The notes under the pieces are model-generated. The model had not been told where the DNA came from. It made no database searches and saw only the letters and a list, made by a program, of their open reading frames with translations. 58,539 nt of DNA, from the NCBI RefSeq assembly GCF_002008165.1, contig NZ_MRDM01000010.1:1-58539 (forward strand), given 5' to 3'. Position numbers and translations under genes: made by a program. This document shows positions 34,990 through 43,821 of the stretch, piece after piece; within the stretch, counting starts at the first letter, position 1, and every line of letters begins with the position of its first letter. This DNA comes from Rhizobium laguerreae. Lineage in GTDB: Bacteria > Pseudomonadota > Alphaproteobacteria > Rhizobiales > Rhizobiaceae.

Positions 34990-36854
34990 GCGACATTTCC
35001 CAGATCAGCCACCGCGTCAGGACGGCCAAAGCCGTCGCAGCGGACGCGTTCGATCCTGTTTTCATCGGCTGGAACCGCGTCGCCTATGGTTTCGGCATCC
35101 TCTGCTGGTTGACGGCACTCGGCTATTTCTGGACCTGGTGGTGCCAGTCAGCCCATATCATTTCCTGGACGGCCTTCGTACTCATCACCCTCGTGCTTGC
35201 CTGGATCACTCTGGTGCCCGCCTATTTTATCCTGATCTTCCTCGATGCGAGGACGGTCAGCCCTCGCGCAGGGCTGCCGGAAGGGCAGGTGGCTATGGTC
35301 GTCACCAAGGCGCCATCCGAGCCCTTTGCCGTCGTCCGCGCCACGCTGCAGGCGATGCTCGACCAGGTCGACGTCGATTTTGATGTCTGGCTGGCCGACG
35401 AGGACCCCTCGGAGGAAACCAGCCGCTGGTGTGCGGCGCACGGCGTGCTGATCTCCACCCGAAAGGGCGTGGCGGAGTATCATCGCACCACCTGGCCGCG
35501 CCGGACACGTTGCAAGGAAGGCAACCTCGCTTATTTCTACGACCATTTCGGCTATGCGCGTTACGATTTCGTCGCCCAGTTCGATGCCGACCATGTGCCG
35601 ACGCCGACCTACCTTCGCGAAATCTTGCGTCCCTTTTCCGATCCCGGGATCGGCTATGTCTCCGCTCCCAGCATCTGCGATGCCAATGCCGGGACAAGCT
35701 GGGCGGCGCGTGGCAGACTCTATGCGGAGGCAAGCCTGCACGGTTCGCTGCAGACCGGCTACAACAATGGCTGGGCGCCGCTTTGCATCGGCTCGCATTA
35801 TGCGGTTCGCACCGCTGCCCTTCGCCAGATCGGCGGCCTCGGCCCCGAGCTTGCCGAAGACCATTCGACGACGCTGATTATGAATGCCGGCGGCTGGCGT
35901 GGCGTGCATGCCGTCGATGCGATCGCCCATGGCGACGGCCCGGCAAATTTCACCGACCTCGTCGTCCAGGAATTCCAGTGGTCACGCAGCCTGGTCACCA
36001 TTCTGTTGCAATATTCCCGCCACCACATCATGCACCTGCCCTGGCGGCTGAGGTTCCAGTTCGTGTTCTCTGAGCTCTGGTACCCGCTCTTTTCGGCCTT
36101 CATGGCCATGATGTTCCTGCTGCCGGTTGCCGCGCTGCTGACGGGCCGTGTCTTCGTCAATGTCACCTATCCGGATTTCCTGCTGCACTTCGTGCCGATG
36201 TCGATCGTGCTGACGCTGTTTGCCTTCTTCTGGCGGGCAACGGCAACCTTCAGGCCGCACGACGCGAAATTGTTCGGCTGGGAAGGGCTTGCCTTCATCT
36301 TTCTGCGCTGGCCGTGGTCGCTGGCCGGCAGCCTTGCCGCTGTTCGCGACCATATCTGCGGCTCCTTCGTCGATTTCCGCATCACGCCGAAGGGAAGGCA
36401 GCAGCAGCGGTCTTTGCCGCTGCGCGTCATCGCGCCCTATATCGGGCTCGCCGGTCTTTCCGCCGCCGCAATGATGTTTGCGACCGATGCCGCGGCCGCC
36501 CAGGGTTTTTATGTTTTCGCCATGATGAACCTCTCGGTCTACCTGTCGCTGACGGTGCTGATCGTCGTTCGCCATGCGGTCGAAAACGATCTGCCGCTGT
36601 TGCCGCAATCGCGCGCGCGGTGGCTTGCGACAGCCACCGGGCTGGCGATTTTCGTCGCCGGCGGCACGCAGGCGGGGAGCCACGGCCTGCGCGGCCTCGA
36701 AGCTCTTTCGCACGGCCAGACGTTTGTCAGTTTCACCGAAACGCAATTTGCCGTGGCCGGCGCCGGCCTCGGCGGCGGCAAGACCAGGATCGTGAAATTC
36801 CACCTGAAATGGAATGGTTTCGGCAGAACCGGCCGAGACGAACAGGGTGCGTGA
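34986..36854 (+). CDS. Membrane glycosyltransferase family 2 (processive synthase-like)
   Basis: A 622-residue protein. Two N-terminal membrane helices (~32-50 and 58-88) precede a cytosolic GT2 domain with ADED at 137-140, DAD at 200-202, AEDHSTT with the base Asp at 292, and QEFQW at 328-332 where processive synthases usually read QxxRW. At least six more helices follow. It most likely polymerises and exports a beta-linked glycan using UDP-sugars from the two genes upstream. ATG overlaps the galE stop; a longer upstream frame is only the shadow of galE. Confidence 0.9.
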   Translation: MSDISQISHRVRTAKAVAADAFDPVFIGWNRVAYGFGILCWLTALGYFWTWWCQSAHIISWTAFVLITLVLAWITLVPAYFILIFLDARTVSPRAGLPEGQVAMVVTKAPSEPFAVVRATLQAMLDQVDVDFDVWLADEDPSEETSRWCAAHGVLISTRKGVAEYHRTTWPRRTRCKEGNLAYFYDHFGYARYDFVAQFDADHVPTPTYLREILRPFSDPGIGYVSAPSICDANAGTSWAARGRLYAEASLHGSLQTGYNNGWAPLCIGSHYAVRTAALRQIGGLGPELAEDHSTTLIMNAGGWRGVHAVDAIAHGDGPANFTDLVVQEFQWSRSLVTILLQYSRHHIMHLPWRLRFQFVFSELWYPLFSAFMAMMFLLPVAALLTGRVFVNVTYPDFLLHFVPMSIVLTLFAFFWRATATFRPHDAKLFGWEGLAFIFLRWPWSLAGSLAAVRDHICGSFVDFRITPKGRQQQRSLPLRVIAPYIGLAGLSAAAMMFATDAAAAQGFYVFAMMNLSVYLSLTVLIVVRHAVENDLPLLPQSRARWLATATGLAIFVAGGTQAGSHGLRGLEALSHGQTFVSFTETQFAVAGAGLGGGKTRIVKFHLKWNGFGRTGRDEQGA

Positions 36855-36892
36855 GCCGGCGGAACCGGCAAGTGTCGAGTATGGAGGATGTA

Positions 36893-37414
36893 ATGAGTAT
36901 CGGATCGAGACTATGGGGAACAGCGCTTGCTCTCAGCCTGTGTCTGCCGGCGGTAGCGCACGGCGCCGAGGTTGCCAAAAAGGACGCGCCGACGCCGCTC
37001 AGCGCCTATGAGCTCTATCGGATCTACGGCGACAAGACCTGGACCTGGAACACCGGCGGCGGCCGCTTCTTCGATGACGGCCGGCGGTTCGTCGCCTGGA
37101 GCAACGACAAGGGGAAGCCGTCCTTTGCCGAAGGCAGATGGGTGGTCGATGATCTCGGTCAGCTCTGCATGCGCGCCACCTGGACGAATGCCGAGGGCGC
37201 GGCCCGCGCCAGCACCTGTTTCGGACATCGCAAGATCGGCAACACGATCTATCAGCGGCGCCAGCCGAACGGCGAATGGTACGTCTTCCGCCACGCATCG
37301 GTGCGTCAGGGTGATGAGTTCCAGAAGCTTGTTCCCACCGATACCGTGAGCGCGAAGGCAAGCGAACTGAAGCAGATCCTGCTGAGCCAGGAAGTAGCCC
37401 GAAAAGGAGGGTGA
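36893..37414 (+). CDS. Secreted DUF995-type protein of the polysaccharide operon
   Basis: A 173-residue protein with a signal peptide (LWGTALALSLCLPAVAHGA). The mature part has the tryptophan-rich pattern of DUF995: YELYRIYGDKTWTWNTGGGRFF, then GRWVVDDLGQLCMRATW and a paired cysteine in TCFGHRKIG. ATG at 36893 follows TATGGAGGATGTA, so the ATG at 36881 that lies in the same frame is less likely. It sits between the synthase and the hydrolase, in the place often taken by periplasmic or surface partners of glycan export. Function unknown. Confidence 0.82.
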   Translation: MSIGSRLWGTALALSLCLPAVAHGAEVAKKDAPTPLSAYELYRIYGDKTWTWNTGGGRFFDDGRRFVAWSNDKGKPSFAEGRWVVDDLGQLCMRATWTNAEGAARASTCFGHRKIGNTIYQRRQPNGEWYVFRHASVRQGDEFQKLVPTDTVSAKASELKQILLSQEVARKGG

Positions 37415-37417
37415 GCC

Positions 37418-38386
37418 ATGAAGAAGCTAATGAAAAACAACCTCTCGACCGCCGCAATAGCGCTGCTGCTACTGTGTGTCGCGGATCTGCCGGGCCGAAG
37501 CGAAGTGCAATATGCCGGCATTGCCCCGAACCCGGCGGCGGCCGTGCGGACGATCATCGATAAGCGCCCCGTCCTTCATGCCGAGGGGATCAAGTTCGGT
37601 GCCTACGATCCGCACGGCGATTTCGGCGCCCAGGCGAATGTCGCGACCGAAGCCCTGTTCCTGCCGTGGGAGGACGTCGACCTCGAGACGTTGCGCGTCG
37701 CCGATGCCTATGCGCAGGCCAGGGGCCGCAACCTGCTGATCACCGTGGAGCCATGGTCCTGGGACGTCGATTGGCGGCTGACCTCCGCGGAGCTTCGCGC
37801 AAAGGTCCTGCGCGGTGATTATGATGTCAACATGCGTGCGATCGCGCAGATGATATCGGCACTGAAAAGCCCGGTGATCGTCCGCTGGGGGCAGGAGATG
37901 GAAGACAAATCGGGGCGGTTTTCATGGTCCGGCTGGAACCCGCAGGACTATATCACGGCCTACAGGCGGATGATGGATATCGTCCGCCTGGAGGCGCCCG
38001 GCACCGAACTCATGTGGTCGCCGAAGGGAGAGCCCGGCCTTCAGGCCTATTATCCCGGCGACGATTACGTCGACCTCGTCGGGCTCTCGGTCTTCGGCCT
38101 GCAGCGCTACGACGAGCTTGCCTATAATGAGCAGCGGACCTTCTCGGAAGCGCTGAAGCAGGGATATGATCTCGTTGCCGGCTACGGCAAGCCCATCTGG
38201 GTGGCCGAGCTCGGCTATGAAGGCGGCGACGCCTATATGAAGCCCTGGATCGAAACGGTTACGTTGAAGCAGAGCGCCTTTCCGAATCTGCAGGAAGTCG
38301 TTTATTTCAACGACCGGGATGTGCATGCCTGGCCTTTCAATCTCGGCCGGCCAGACTGGCGCGTGGTCGAAAGTCTGGGCAACTGA
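37418..38386 (+). CDS. Secreted GH26-like glycoside hydrolase
   Basis: A 322-residue exported TIM-barrel hydrolase. The N-terminal ~27 residues form a signal peptide. The two clan A glutamates are E160 in VRWGQEMED (acid/base) and E264 in WVAELGYEGG (nucleophile), as in beta-mannanase/lichenase-type GH26 enzymes. It follows the DUF995 gene by 3 bp, after a GGAGGG site. In a synthase operon such an enzyme usually trims or releases the new polysaccharide; this is inference. Substrate not known. Confidence 0.85.
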   Translation: MKKLMKNNLSTAAIALLLLCVADLPGRSEVQYAGIAPNPAAAVRTIIDKRPVLHAEGIKFGAYDPHGDFGAQANVATEALFLPWEDVDLETLRVADAYAQARGRNLLITVEPWSWDVDWRLTSAELRAKVLRGDYDVNMRAIAQMISALKSPVIVRWGQEMEDKSGRFSWSGWNPQDYITAYRRMMDIVRLEAPGTELMWSPKGEPGLQAYYPGDDYVDLVGLSVFGLQRYDELAYNEQRTFSEALKQGYDLVAGYGKPIWVAELGYEGGDAYMKPWIETVTLKQSAFPNLQEVVYFNDRDVHAWPFNLGRPDWRVVESLGN

Positions 38387-38398
38387 CATTCTGAAAAA

Positions 38399-38429
38399 GA
38401 GAGGCCCGCCGGGGTGTTGCGGGCCTCTC
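38399..38429. terminator. Bidirectional terminator between convergent genes
   Basis: GAGAGGCCCGC (38399-38409) and GCGGGCCTCTC (38419-38429) form an 11-bp stem with a 9-nt loop. A-rich sequence precedes it on the left (CTGAAAAAGA), giving a T-run on the minus transcript. It separates the hydrolase gene (+) from the substrate-binding protein gene (-). Confidence 0.85.
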
Positions 38430-38449
38430 CTCTCATATCAGGCGACCGA

Positions 38450-39736
38450 TCATCCCTTGATCGTTGCCTTACCCTCTTCGATGAGCCGGGTTGCCGCATC
38501 GGCGGGCGAGACCCGTTCGAAGGCGAGTTCGTCACAGATCGGGCGCAGCACGCGCTGGTCGAATTGGGTTGCGCCCATCGGCACCGGCGGCGGATATTCG
38601 CCGACCTGATCCTTGAGCATGTTCACGTATTTGACCGTCTCCTGCTCCGTCGGGTTAAGCTGCGGCAGGATGGCTTCGCGCACGGTAGGCGACATTGGCA
38701 CGCCGCGTTCCACTCCGAGAATCTTGCCGGCTTCGGGATCGTTGACGAAGAAGCTGATGAACTTCGCGGCAGCCTCGCCCTGTTTGGTCGTCGCCCCCAC
38801 ACTCCAGATCAGTGCCGGACGGTAATAATGGCCGGATGGACCGCCCTTCTTTTCACGCGGCAGCATGGTGATGCCGAGCTTGTTCTTGATGATCAGCTGA
38901 TAGCCGATCATCTGGTTTGAATAGGCCATGCCGATGACCGACTTGCCGAGACCAAGCGCATTGGTGTCGATGGTGTTCTGATCGAGCGTCTGGACGTCGG
39001 CGGCGACGGTGCCGCCCGCCTTGCGCAGCTTCTCCCAGTAGTCGAACCATTCCCTGGCATCGTCGGCCGTGAAGCCGAGCCCAACGCTTTCCCTCGCAAA
39101 AAGACTTTTGCCGCGCTGGCGCAGCCAGGCATCGAACACATAGGCGTAGCGTGCCGCATAGGGGCCGCCGCTCTTGCCGGAGGACTTGGCGAGTTCTACG
39201 GCGAGCTTGGCATACTCATCCCAGGTGAGGTCGGGGGTCGGCAGAGGGATGCCCGCCTTTTCGAATTCGACTGTGTCGAAGAACATCGAGAAGGAGTTGA
39301 GCCCGAGGCCGACACCATAGAGCTTGCCGTCGATGGTGGTCAGTTTCAGCATGTCGGCGCCGAAGGACTGGACGTCCAGCGCGGAGGGGACGAATTCATC
39401 GAGTGGCAGGCAGGCGCCGCGCTTCGAATAGTCCGAGATTGTTCCCGGCTCGAGCTGGAAGATGTCGGCGATCGAGCGGCCGGCCATCTGCGTTGCGAGT
39501 TTTGTCCAGTAGCCGTCGCCCGAAAGCGATTCACCGACAATAGTGACGCCGGGCGTCTTGGACTGATAGAGCTTGGCGACGTCAAGTGTGCGCTTGGCGC
39601 GGTCGTTGGACCCCCACCACATGGCGCGTAGCTGTGCGTCTTCGGCAAAGGCCGGAATGGCGCTTCCGGCGCCGAAGGCGAGGCCGGCGGCCGCGCCGGC
39701 TGAACCCATCAGGAATGAACGGCGATTGACCTGCAT
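38450..39736 (-). CDS. ABC sugar transporter substrate-binding protein (orphan)
   Basis: A 428-residue exported solute-binding protein (family 1 type). A twin-arginine signal (NRRSFLMGSAGAAAG) ends near PAFAED. The mature protein begins AQLRAMWWGSNDRAKRT. It has the same length as, and is clearly paralogous to, the binding protein at 49322-50608 (LRLLWWGSQPRADRT). No permease or ATPase gene is beside it. It is divergent from the LacI-type regulator, with operator-like palindromes between them. It probably binds a carbohydrate and may use a transporter encoded elsewhere, perhaps the one at 50.6-54.7 kb. Confidence 0.9.
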   Translation of the reverse strand: MQVNRRSFLMGSAGAAAGLAFGAGSAIPAFAEDAQLRAMWWGSNDRAKRTLDVAKLYQSKTPGVTIVGESLSGDGYWTKLATQMAGRSIADIFQLEPGTISDYSKRGACLPLDEFVPSALDVQSFGADMLKLTTIDGKLYGVGLGLNSFSMFFDTVEFEKAGIPLPTPDLTWDEYAKLAVELAKSSGKSGGPYAARYAYVFDAWLRQRGKSLFARESVGLGFTADDAREWFDYWEKLRKAGGTVAADVQTLDQNTIDTNALGLGKSVIGMAYSNQMIGYQLIIKNKLGITMLPREKKGGPSGHYYRPALIWSVGATTKQGEAAAKFISFFVNDPEAGKILGVERGVPMSPTVREAILPQLNPTEQETVKYVNMLKDQVGEYPPPVPMGATQFDQRVLRPICDELAFERVSPADAATRLIEEGKATIKG

Positions 39737-39828
39737 GATAGAAATCCTCCTTGTTCCAATATGCCCGCTGCCATCCTCCAATGGCGTTGTCAGGGCATTT
39801 CAGCAAATAGACTACGCAAAAAAAATTT

Positions 39829-39878
39829 ATTTGCAAGAACCAACCAACTTCTTGCAAATTTGCATTATTTGCATAATG
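39829..39878. promoter_or_regulatory. Cluster of LacI-type operator palindromes
   Basis: A perfect inverted repeat, ATTTGCAAGAA (39829-39839) and TTCTTGCAAAT (39849-39859), spaced by 9 bp. It overlaps the palindrome TGCAAATTTGCA (39853-39864), and a further ATTTGCA lies at 39867-39873. CATTAT/ATAATG arms flank the last unit (39863-39878). TGCAAAT is thus the repeated half-site. The cluster lies between the divergent binding-protein and lacI-type genes, ending 7 bp before the latter's start codon, so autoregulation and control of the binding protein are likely. Confidence 0.75.
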
Positions 39879-39885
39879 TTGCCCC

Positions 39886-40920
39886 ATGAACGACCAAAAA
39901 ATCAGACGGCCGCGTCAGGCCGATATAGCCACATTGGCCGGCGTCTCGGTCTCCACGGTGTCACGCGTGCTCGCCAACGAACCTGGTATCAGCGAAAGCG
40001 TGCGCCGCCAGATATTGAAAGTGGCAGCGGAGAACGGTTATCCCGTCAAGCCTGCTTCCGAAGCCGTTGCCGGGGGACTGGCGCTGATTGCCAGCGACGG
40101 CGTCACAGGCACCCTCAGCGTCTTTTATGAAGCGATCGTCGACGGCCTGCGCGCCGGCGCTGCCGAAGCGGGCATGCCCTTCGAAGTCCGGCTGGTCCGC
40201 GAGGATCGAACCACCCCGGATGCCGTGCGCGACTATATGCAGACCGCGAGCGCTGAGGGCCTCTTTCTCGTCGGTATCGATCCGAACGAGATGTTGCGCG
40301 GCTGGCTGCAGGCCAGCATGACCCCGACGGTTCTTGTCAACGGCACCGATCCAAGGATGCAGTTCGATGGCGTTTCGCCGGCTAATTTCTTTGGCGCCTA
40401 TGAGGCGACCGGCCGGTTGATAAAGGCCGGCCATCGCCGCATCCTGCATCTGAGCGGCTCCCACCGCCATACGATCCGGGAGCGTGTGCGCGGTTTTGAG
40501 GCGGCGATTAACGCCGTCCCCGGTGCCGAGGGCCGTTTCGTGTCCCTGACCCTCCAGGGCAGCCCCATCCGTGAGGCGCATGAACGCACCGCCGCAGCAC
40601 TTGCCGAGAATGCCGGTTTTACCGCCGCCTTCTGCATGAATGATTTCATCGCCGTCGGCGTGCTCGAGGCTGTGACCGAGGCCGGCCTGCGTGTGCCGGT
40701 GGATTTCGCGATTGTCGGTTTCGACGATCTGCCCTGCGCGCTGATGACCAATCCACGGCTGTCCACCATGCGCGTCGATCGCGCCGCTCTCGGGCGTGAG
40801 GCCGTGTCGCTGATGCTTGCCCGTTTCCGCAACAGGACGGCACCGGCCCGCCACATTTGCCAGGCGGTCGTTCCCGTTCAGGGTGGGACTGTTCCGAATC
40901 CGAATGCCGAAAACCCGTGA
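39886..40920 (+). CDS. LacI-family transcription regulator
   Basis: A 344-residue repressor. The N-terminal HTH (RQADIATLAGVSVSTVSRVLANEPGISESVRRQIL, shown in part: ADIATLAGVSVSTVSRVL) and hinge helix are typical, followed by a periplasmic-binding-protein-like sensor domain with a late VDFAIVGFDDLP segment. It should repress the divergent substrate-binding gene and its own operon until a sugar or sugar derivative binds. The following DUF2264 gene begins 8 bp later. Confidence 0.94.
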   Translation: MNDQKIRRPRQADIATLAGVSVSTVSRVLANEPGISESVRRQILKVAAENGYPVKPASEAVAGGLALIASDGVTGTLSVFYEAIVDGLRAGAAEAGMPFEVRLVREDRTTPDAVRDYMQTASAEGLFLVGIDPNEMLRGWLQASMTPTVLVNGTDPRMQFDGVSPANFFGAYEATGRLIKAGHRRILHLSGSHRHTIRERVRGFEAAINAVPGAEGRFVSLTLQGSPIREAHERTAAALAENAGFTAAFCMNDFIAVGVLEAVTEAGLRVPVDFAIVGFDDLPCALMTNPRLSTMRVDRAALGREAVSLMLARFRNRTAPARHICQAVVPVQGGTVPNPNAENP

Positions 40921-40928
40921 GAGATGCG

Positions 40929-42785
40929 ATGACCTATGATCCCGCCAGCGCCAACCCGCTTGTCGGCAATCCGCTGGAAACCCGCACCGATATGAGCCGT
41001 GCCCTGCTCGCGCTCTTCGATCCGCTGCTTGCCTGTTTTTCGAACGGCAATGCCCGCGTCAGGCTCAATGGCGCCGCCGCCCATTTCGACCGGGCGGCGG
41101 CCGATCTGGAAGGGTTCGCCCGCCCGCTCTGGGGATTGGCGCCGCTTGGCGCCGGCAACGGCGACTTCGCCCACTGGCATCGTTTTGCCGAAGGCCTCGC
41201 AAACGGCACTGATCCCGCCCATCCCGAATATTGGGGAACGGTCAATGGCCGCGATCAGCGGATGGTCGAGCTTGCCGCTCTCGGTTTTGCCCTGGCGCTG
41301 GTGCCGGAAAAGATCTGGGAGCCGCTCGATGCGCGGGCCCGCGGCAATGTCGTCGCCTACCTCAAGCATGTCAGGCAGTTCGACTATGCCGACAACAACT
41401 GGAAATTCTTCCGGATCTTCGTCGATATCGCGCTCGATCGTCTCGGCGCCGATTTCGACCGCAGTCTGACGCGGCAATATCTCGAGGAGCTCGAAGGTTT
41501 CTATATCGGCGACGGCTGGTATCGCGATGGAAACGTGCGCCGCATCGACCACTACATTCCCTTCGCCATGCATTTCTATGGCCTGATCTATTCGAAGCTC
41601 GTCGATGATGATTATGCGAAACGCTACCGCGAGCGCGCGGTCCTCTTCGCCCGGGATTTCCGGCATTGGTTTGCCGCCGACGGGGCGACGATCCCCTTCG
41701 GCCGCAGCCTGACCTATCGCTTTGCCTGCGCCGGTTTCTGGTCGGCGCTCGCCTTTGCCGATGTCGAGGCTCTGCCCTGGGGCGAAGTCAAGCATCTCTG
41801 CCTGCAGCATCTGCGCTGGTGGAAGGACAAGCCGATTGCCGATCGCGACGGCGTGCTGTCGATCGGTTTCGGCTATCCGAACCTGCTGATGTCGGAGAGT
41901 TACAATTCCGCCGGCTCACCCTACTGGGCCTTCAAGGCCTTCCTGCCGCTGGCGATCGCCGAGGATCACCCATTCTGGACGGCGAAGGAGAAAGTGCCGC
42001 AGCAAGCACCTGACATCGTCTCCCAGCATCATCCCGGCATGGTGATCATGCGGGCGGGCGGCGATGTCGTTGCGCTGTCTTCCGGCCAGGAAAACCTGCA
42101 GATGCGGTGCGGCACGGAAAAATATGCGAAGTTCGCTTATTCGGCCCGCTACGGCTTCAGCGTCGAGGCCGATGAGCGCGCCTTTGCGCTTGCCGCCTTC
42201 GATTCAGCGCTTGCCTTCAGCGATGACGGCCTGCACTACCGCGTGCGCGAAACGAACGAGGAAGCCAAGATCGCAGGCGAGGTGCTGTTTGCAAAATGGT
42301 CGTCTTTTGCCGATGTCGACGTCGAAACCTGGCTTGTGCCCGCCGCACCCTGGCATATTCGCCTCCATAGGATCAGGACAAGCCGGCCGCTGTGGATTGC
42401 CGAAGGCGGATTTGCCATCGGCCGCCGGGACTTCGAGCTGGATGCGCTGTCCGCTTCGGGTGGGATTGCCTATGCGGTCGGCGAAGCCGATTTCACCGGT
42501 ATTCTCGATCTCGGCTCTTCGGTCAAACGTTCGGGTATTGTCCAGAAGGCAATGCCCAACACAAATGTGATCGTCGCGAAAACCCTGGTGCCGCAGCTGC
42601 GCGGGCAGATTCCGGCCGGTGAAACCATCCTGGTGACGGCGGTGCTGGCGCTTGACGATCCCGCCGCGCTCTCGTGTGCATGGACGACACCGCCGAAAGC
42701 GCCTGAGATTGCAGCGCTGGAGGCCCTGGTGAGGGAAAAGGGCGTGACAGTCAGCGCCATCGAAGCGCCCGGACAAATGCCATGA
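40929..42785 (+). CDS. DUF2264 family protein
   Basis: A 618-residue protein without signal peptide. The N-terminal ~350 residues match DUF2264: NPLVGNPLETRTDMSRALLALFDPLL, then GLAPLGAGNGDF, DNNWKFFRIFVDIAL, GDGWYRDGNVRRIDHYIPFAMH and WKDKPIADRDGVLSIGFGYPN (each in part). The pattern suggests an alpha/alpha-toroid fold followed by a beta-sandwich, as in polysaccharide lyases and unsaturated-glycoside hydrolases; catalysis is not proven. It is translationally coupled to the dehydrogenase gene. Likely a cytoplasmic enzyme on uptaken oligosaccharides (inference). Confidence 0.85.
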   Translation: MTYDPASANPLVGNPLETRTDMSRALLALFDPLLACFSNGNARVRLNGAAAHFDRAAADLEGFARPLWGLAPLGAGNGDFAHWHRFAEGLANGTDPAHPEYWGTVNGRDQRMVELAALGFALALVPEKIWEPLDARARGNVVAYLKHVRQFDYADNNWKFFRIFVDIALDRLGADFDRSLTRQYLEELEGFYIGDGWYRDGNVRRIDHYIPFAMHFYGLIYSKLVDDDYAKRYRERAVLFARDFRHWFAADGATIPFGRSLTYRFACAGFWSALAFADVEALPWGEVKHLCLQHLRWWKDKPIADRDGVLSIGFGYPNLLMSESYNSAGSPYWAFKAFLPLAIAEDHPFWTAKEKVPQQAPDIVSQHHPGMVIMRAGGDVVALSSGQENLQMRCGTEKYAKFAYSARYGFSVEADERAFALAAFDSALAFSDDGLHYRVRETNEEAKIAGEVLFAKWSSFADVDVETWLVPAAPWHIRLHRIRTSRPLWIAEGGFAIGRRDFELDALSASGGIAYAVGEADFTGILDLGSSVKRSGIVQKAMPNTNVIVAKTLVPQLRGQIPAGETILVTAVLALDDPAALSCAWTTPPKAPEIAALEALVREKGVTVSAIEAPGQMP

Positions 42786-43792
42786 GCCAGCCGGCCATTA
42801 TCCTTGCCATGCAACCGTCGCGCACGCAGCATGTCCTGTCGGATGAGGTCCTGCGGCGGCTGGGTGGCATCGGTCGCCTGCTGGATTCCAAGCCGTTGCA
42901 GCGCTTCGACGACGAGCGTGCGAGACGTCTGCTGGCCGAGGCGGAAATCCTGATCACCGGCTGGGGCGGGCCTTATGTCGGGCCCGAAATTCCCGCCGCG
43001 GCGCCGCATCTGAAATTCATCGTCCATGCGGCGGGCACGGTAAAGGGCGTCATCGACGACGCCATCTTCGAAGCCGGTATCCCGGTCAGCCATGCGGCCG
43101 AGGCCAACGCCGTGCCGGTGGCCGAATTCACGTTGGCGGCGATCATCTTCGCCGGCAAGCGTGTTTTCCGTTTCCGCGACCTCTATGTTGCCGACCGAAA
43201 CCGCAACCGGACACATTTGATGCAGCGCGAAGCGATCGGAAACTACCGCCGCACTGTCGGTATCGTCGGCGCTTCGCGCATCGGCCGGCGCGTGATCGAG
43301 CTCCTGAGACCGTTTGACTATAGGTTGTTGCTCTCCGATCCGACCCTTGATGCCGCCGAGGCCGCCGGCCTGGGAACGGAAAAGGTCGATCTCGACGAAT
43401 TGATGCGGCAATCGGATATCGTTTCCCTGCATGCGCCGTCGCTGCTGTCGACGCAGCATATGATCGATGCGCGAAGGCTGTCGCTGATGAAGGACGGCGC
43501 GACGCTCATCAACACGGCGCGCGGCATTCTCATCGATGAGGCCGCCCTGCTTTCAGCGCTCAAGACTGGCCGCATCGACGCGGTCCTCGATGTCACCGAA
43601 CCGGAAATCCCGGAGGCGGGCTCTGCTTTCTACGATCTGCCGAACGTCTTTCTGACACCGCATATTGCCGGCGCCGTCGGCTTGGAACGGGCGCGCCTCG
43701 GCGAGATGGCGGTGGACGAGATAGAGCGCTTCGTGACCGGTCAGCCGCTGCTTTACCAGATCCATCAGGCAAATCTCGAAAACATCGCCTGA
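42782..43792 (+). CDS. D-2-hydroxyacid dehydrogenase family protein
   Basis: A 336-residue NAD(P)-dependent enzyme. The Rossmann motif is VGIVGASRIGRRVIELL; catalytic residues lie in LINTARGILIDE (Arg), DVTEPEIPE (Glu) and LTPHIAGAVG (His). An unusual ~10-residue insert (YVADRNRNRTHL) precedes the Rossmann domain. Its ATG overlaps the DUF2264 stop. In this setting it could reduce or oxidise a keto acid formed from the imported sugar. Confidence 0.9.
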   Translation: MSQPAIILAMQPSRTQHVLSDEVLRRLGGIGRLLDSKPLQRFDDERARRLLAEAEILITGWGGPYVGPEIPAAAPHLKFIVHAAGTVKGVIDDAIFEAGIPVSHAAEANAVPVAEFTLAAIIFAGKRVFRFRDLYVADRNRNRTHLMQREAIGNYRRTVGIVGASRIGRRVIELLRPFDYRLLLSDPTLDAAEAAGLGTEKVDLDELMRQSDIVSLHAPSLLSTQHMIDARRLSLMKDGATLINTARGILIDEAALLSALKTGRIDAVLDVTEPEIPEAGSAFYDLPNVFLTPHIAGAVGLERARLGEMAVDEIERFVTGQPLLYQIHQANLENIA

Positions 43793-43815
43793 GGCGCGTC
43801 ACGCGCCTCAGGCGA
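43785..43815. terminator. Perfect 15-bp inverted repeat between convergent operons
   Basis: TCGCCTGAGGCGCGT (43785-43799), one base, then its exact complement (43801-43815). It overlaps the last codons and stop of the dehydrogenase gene and ends 6 bp before the stop of the convergent oxidoreductase gene. With a 1-nt spacer a hairpin must open its tip to about 4-5 nt. No T-run, so it is more a barrier or 3'-end stabiliser than a classic terminator. Confidence 0.75.
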
Positions 43816-43821
43816 TGGGTA

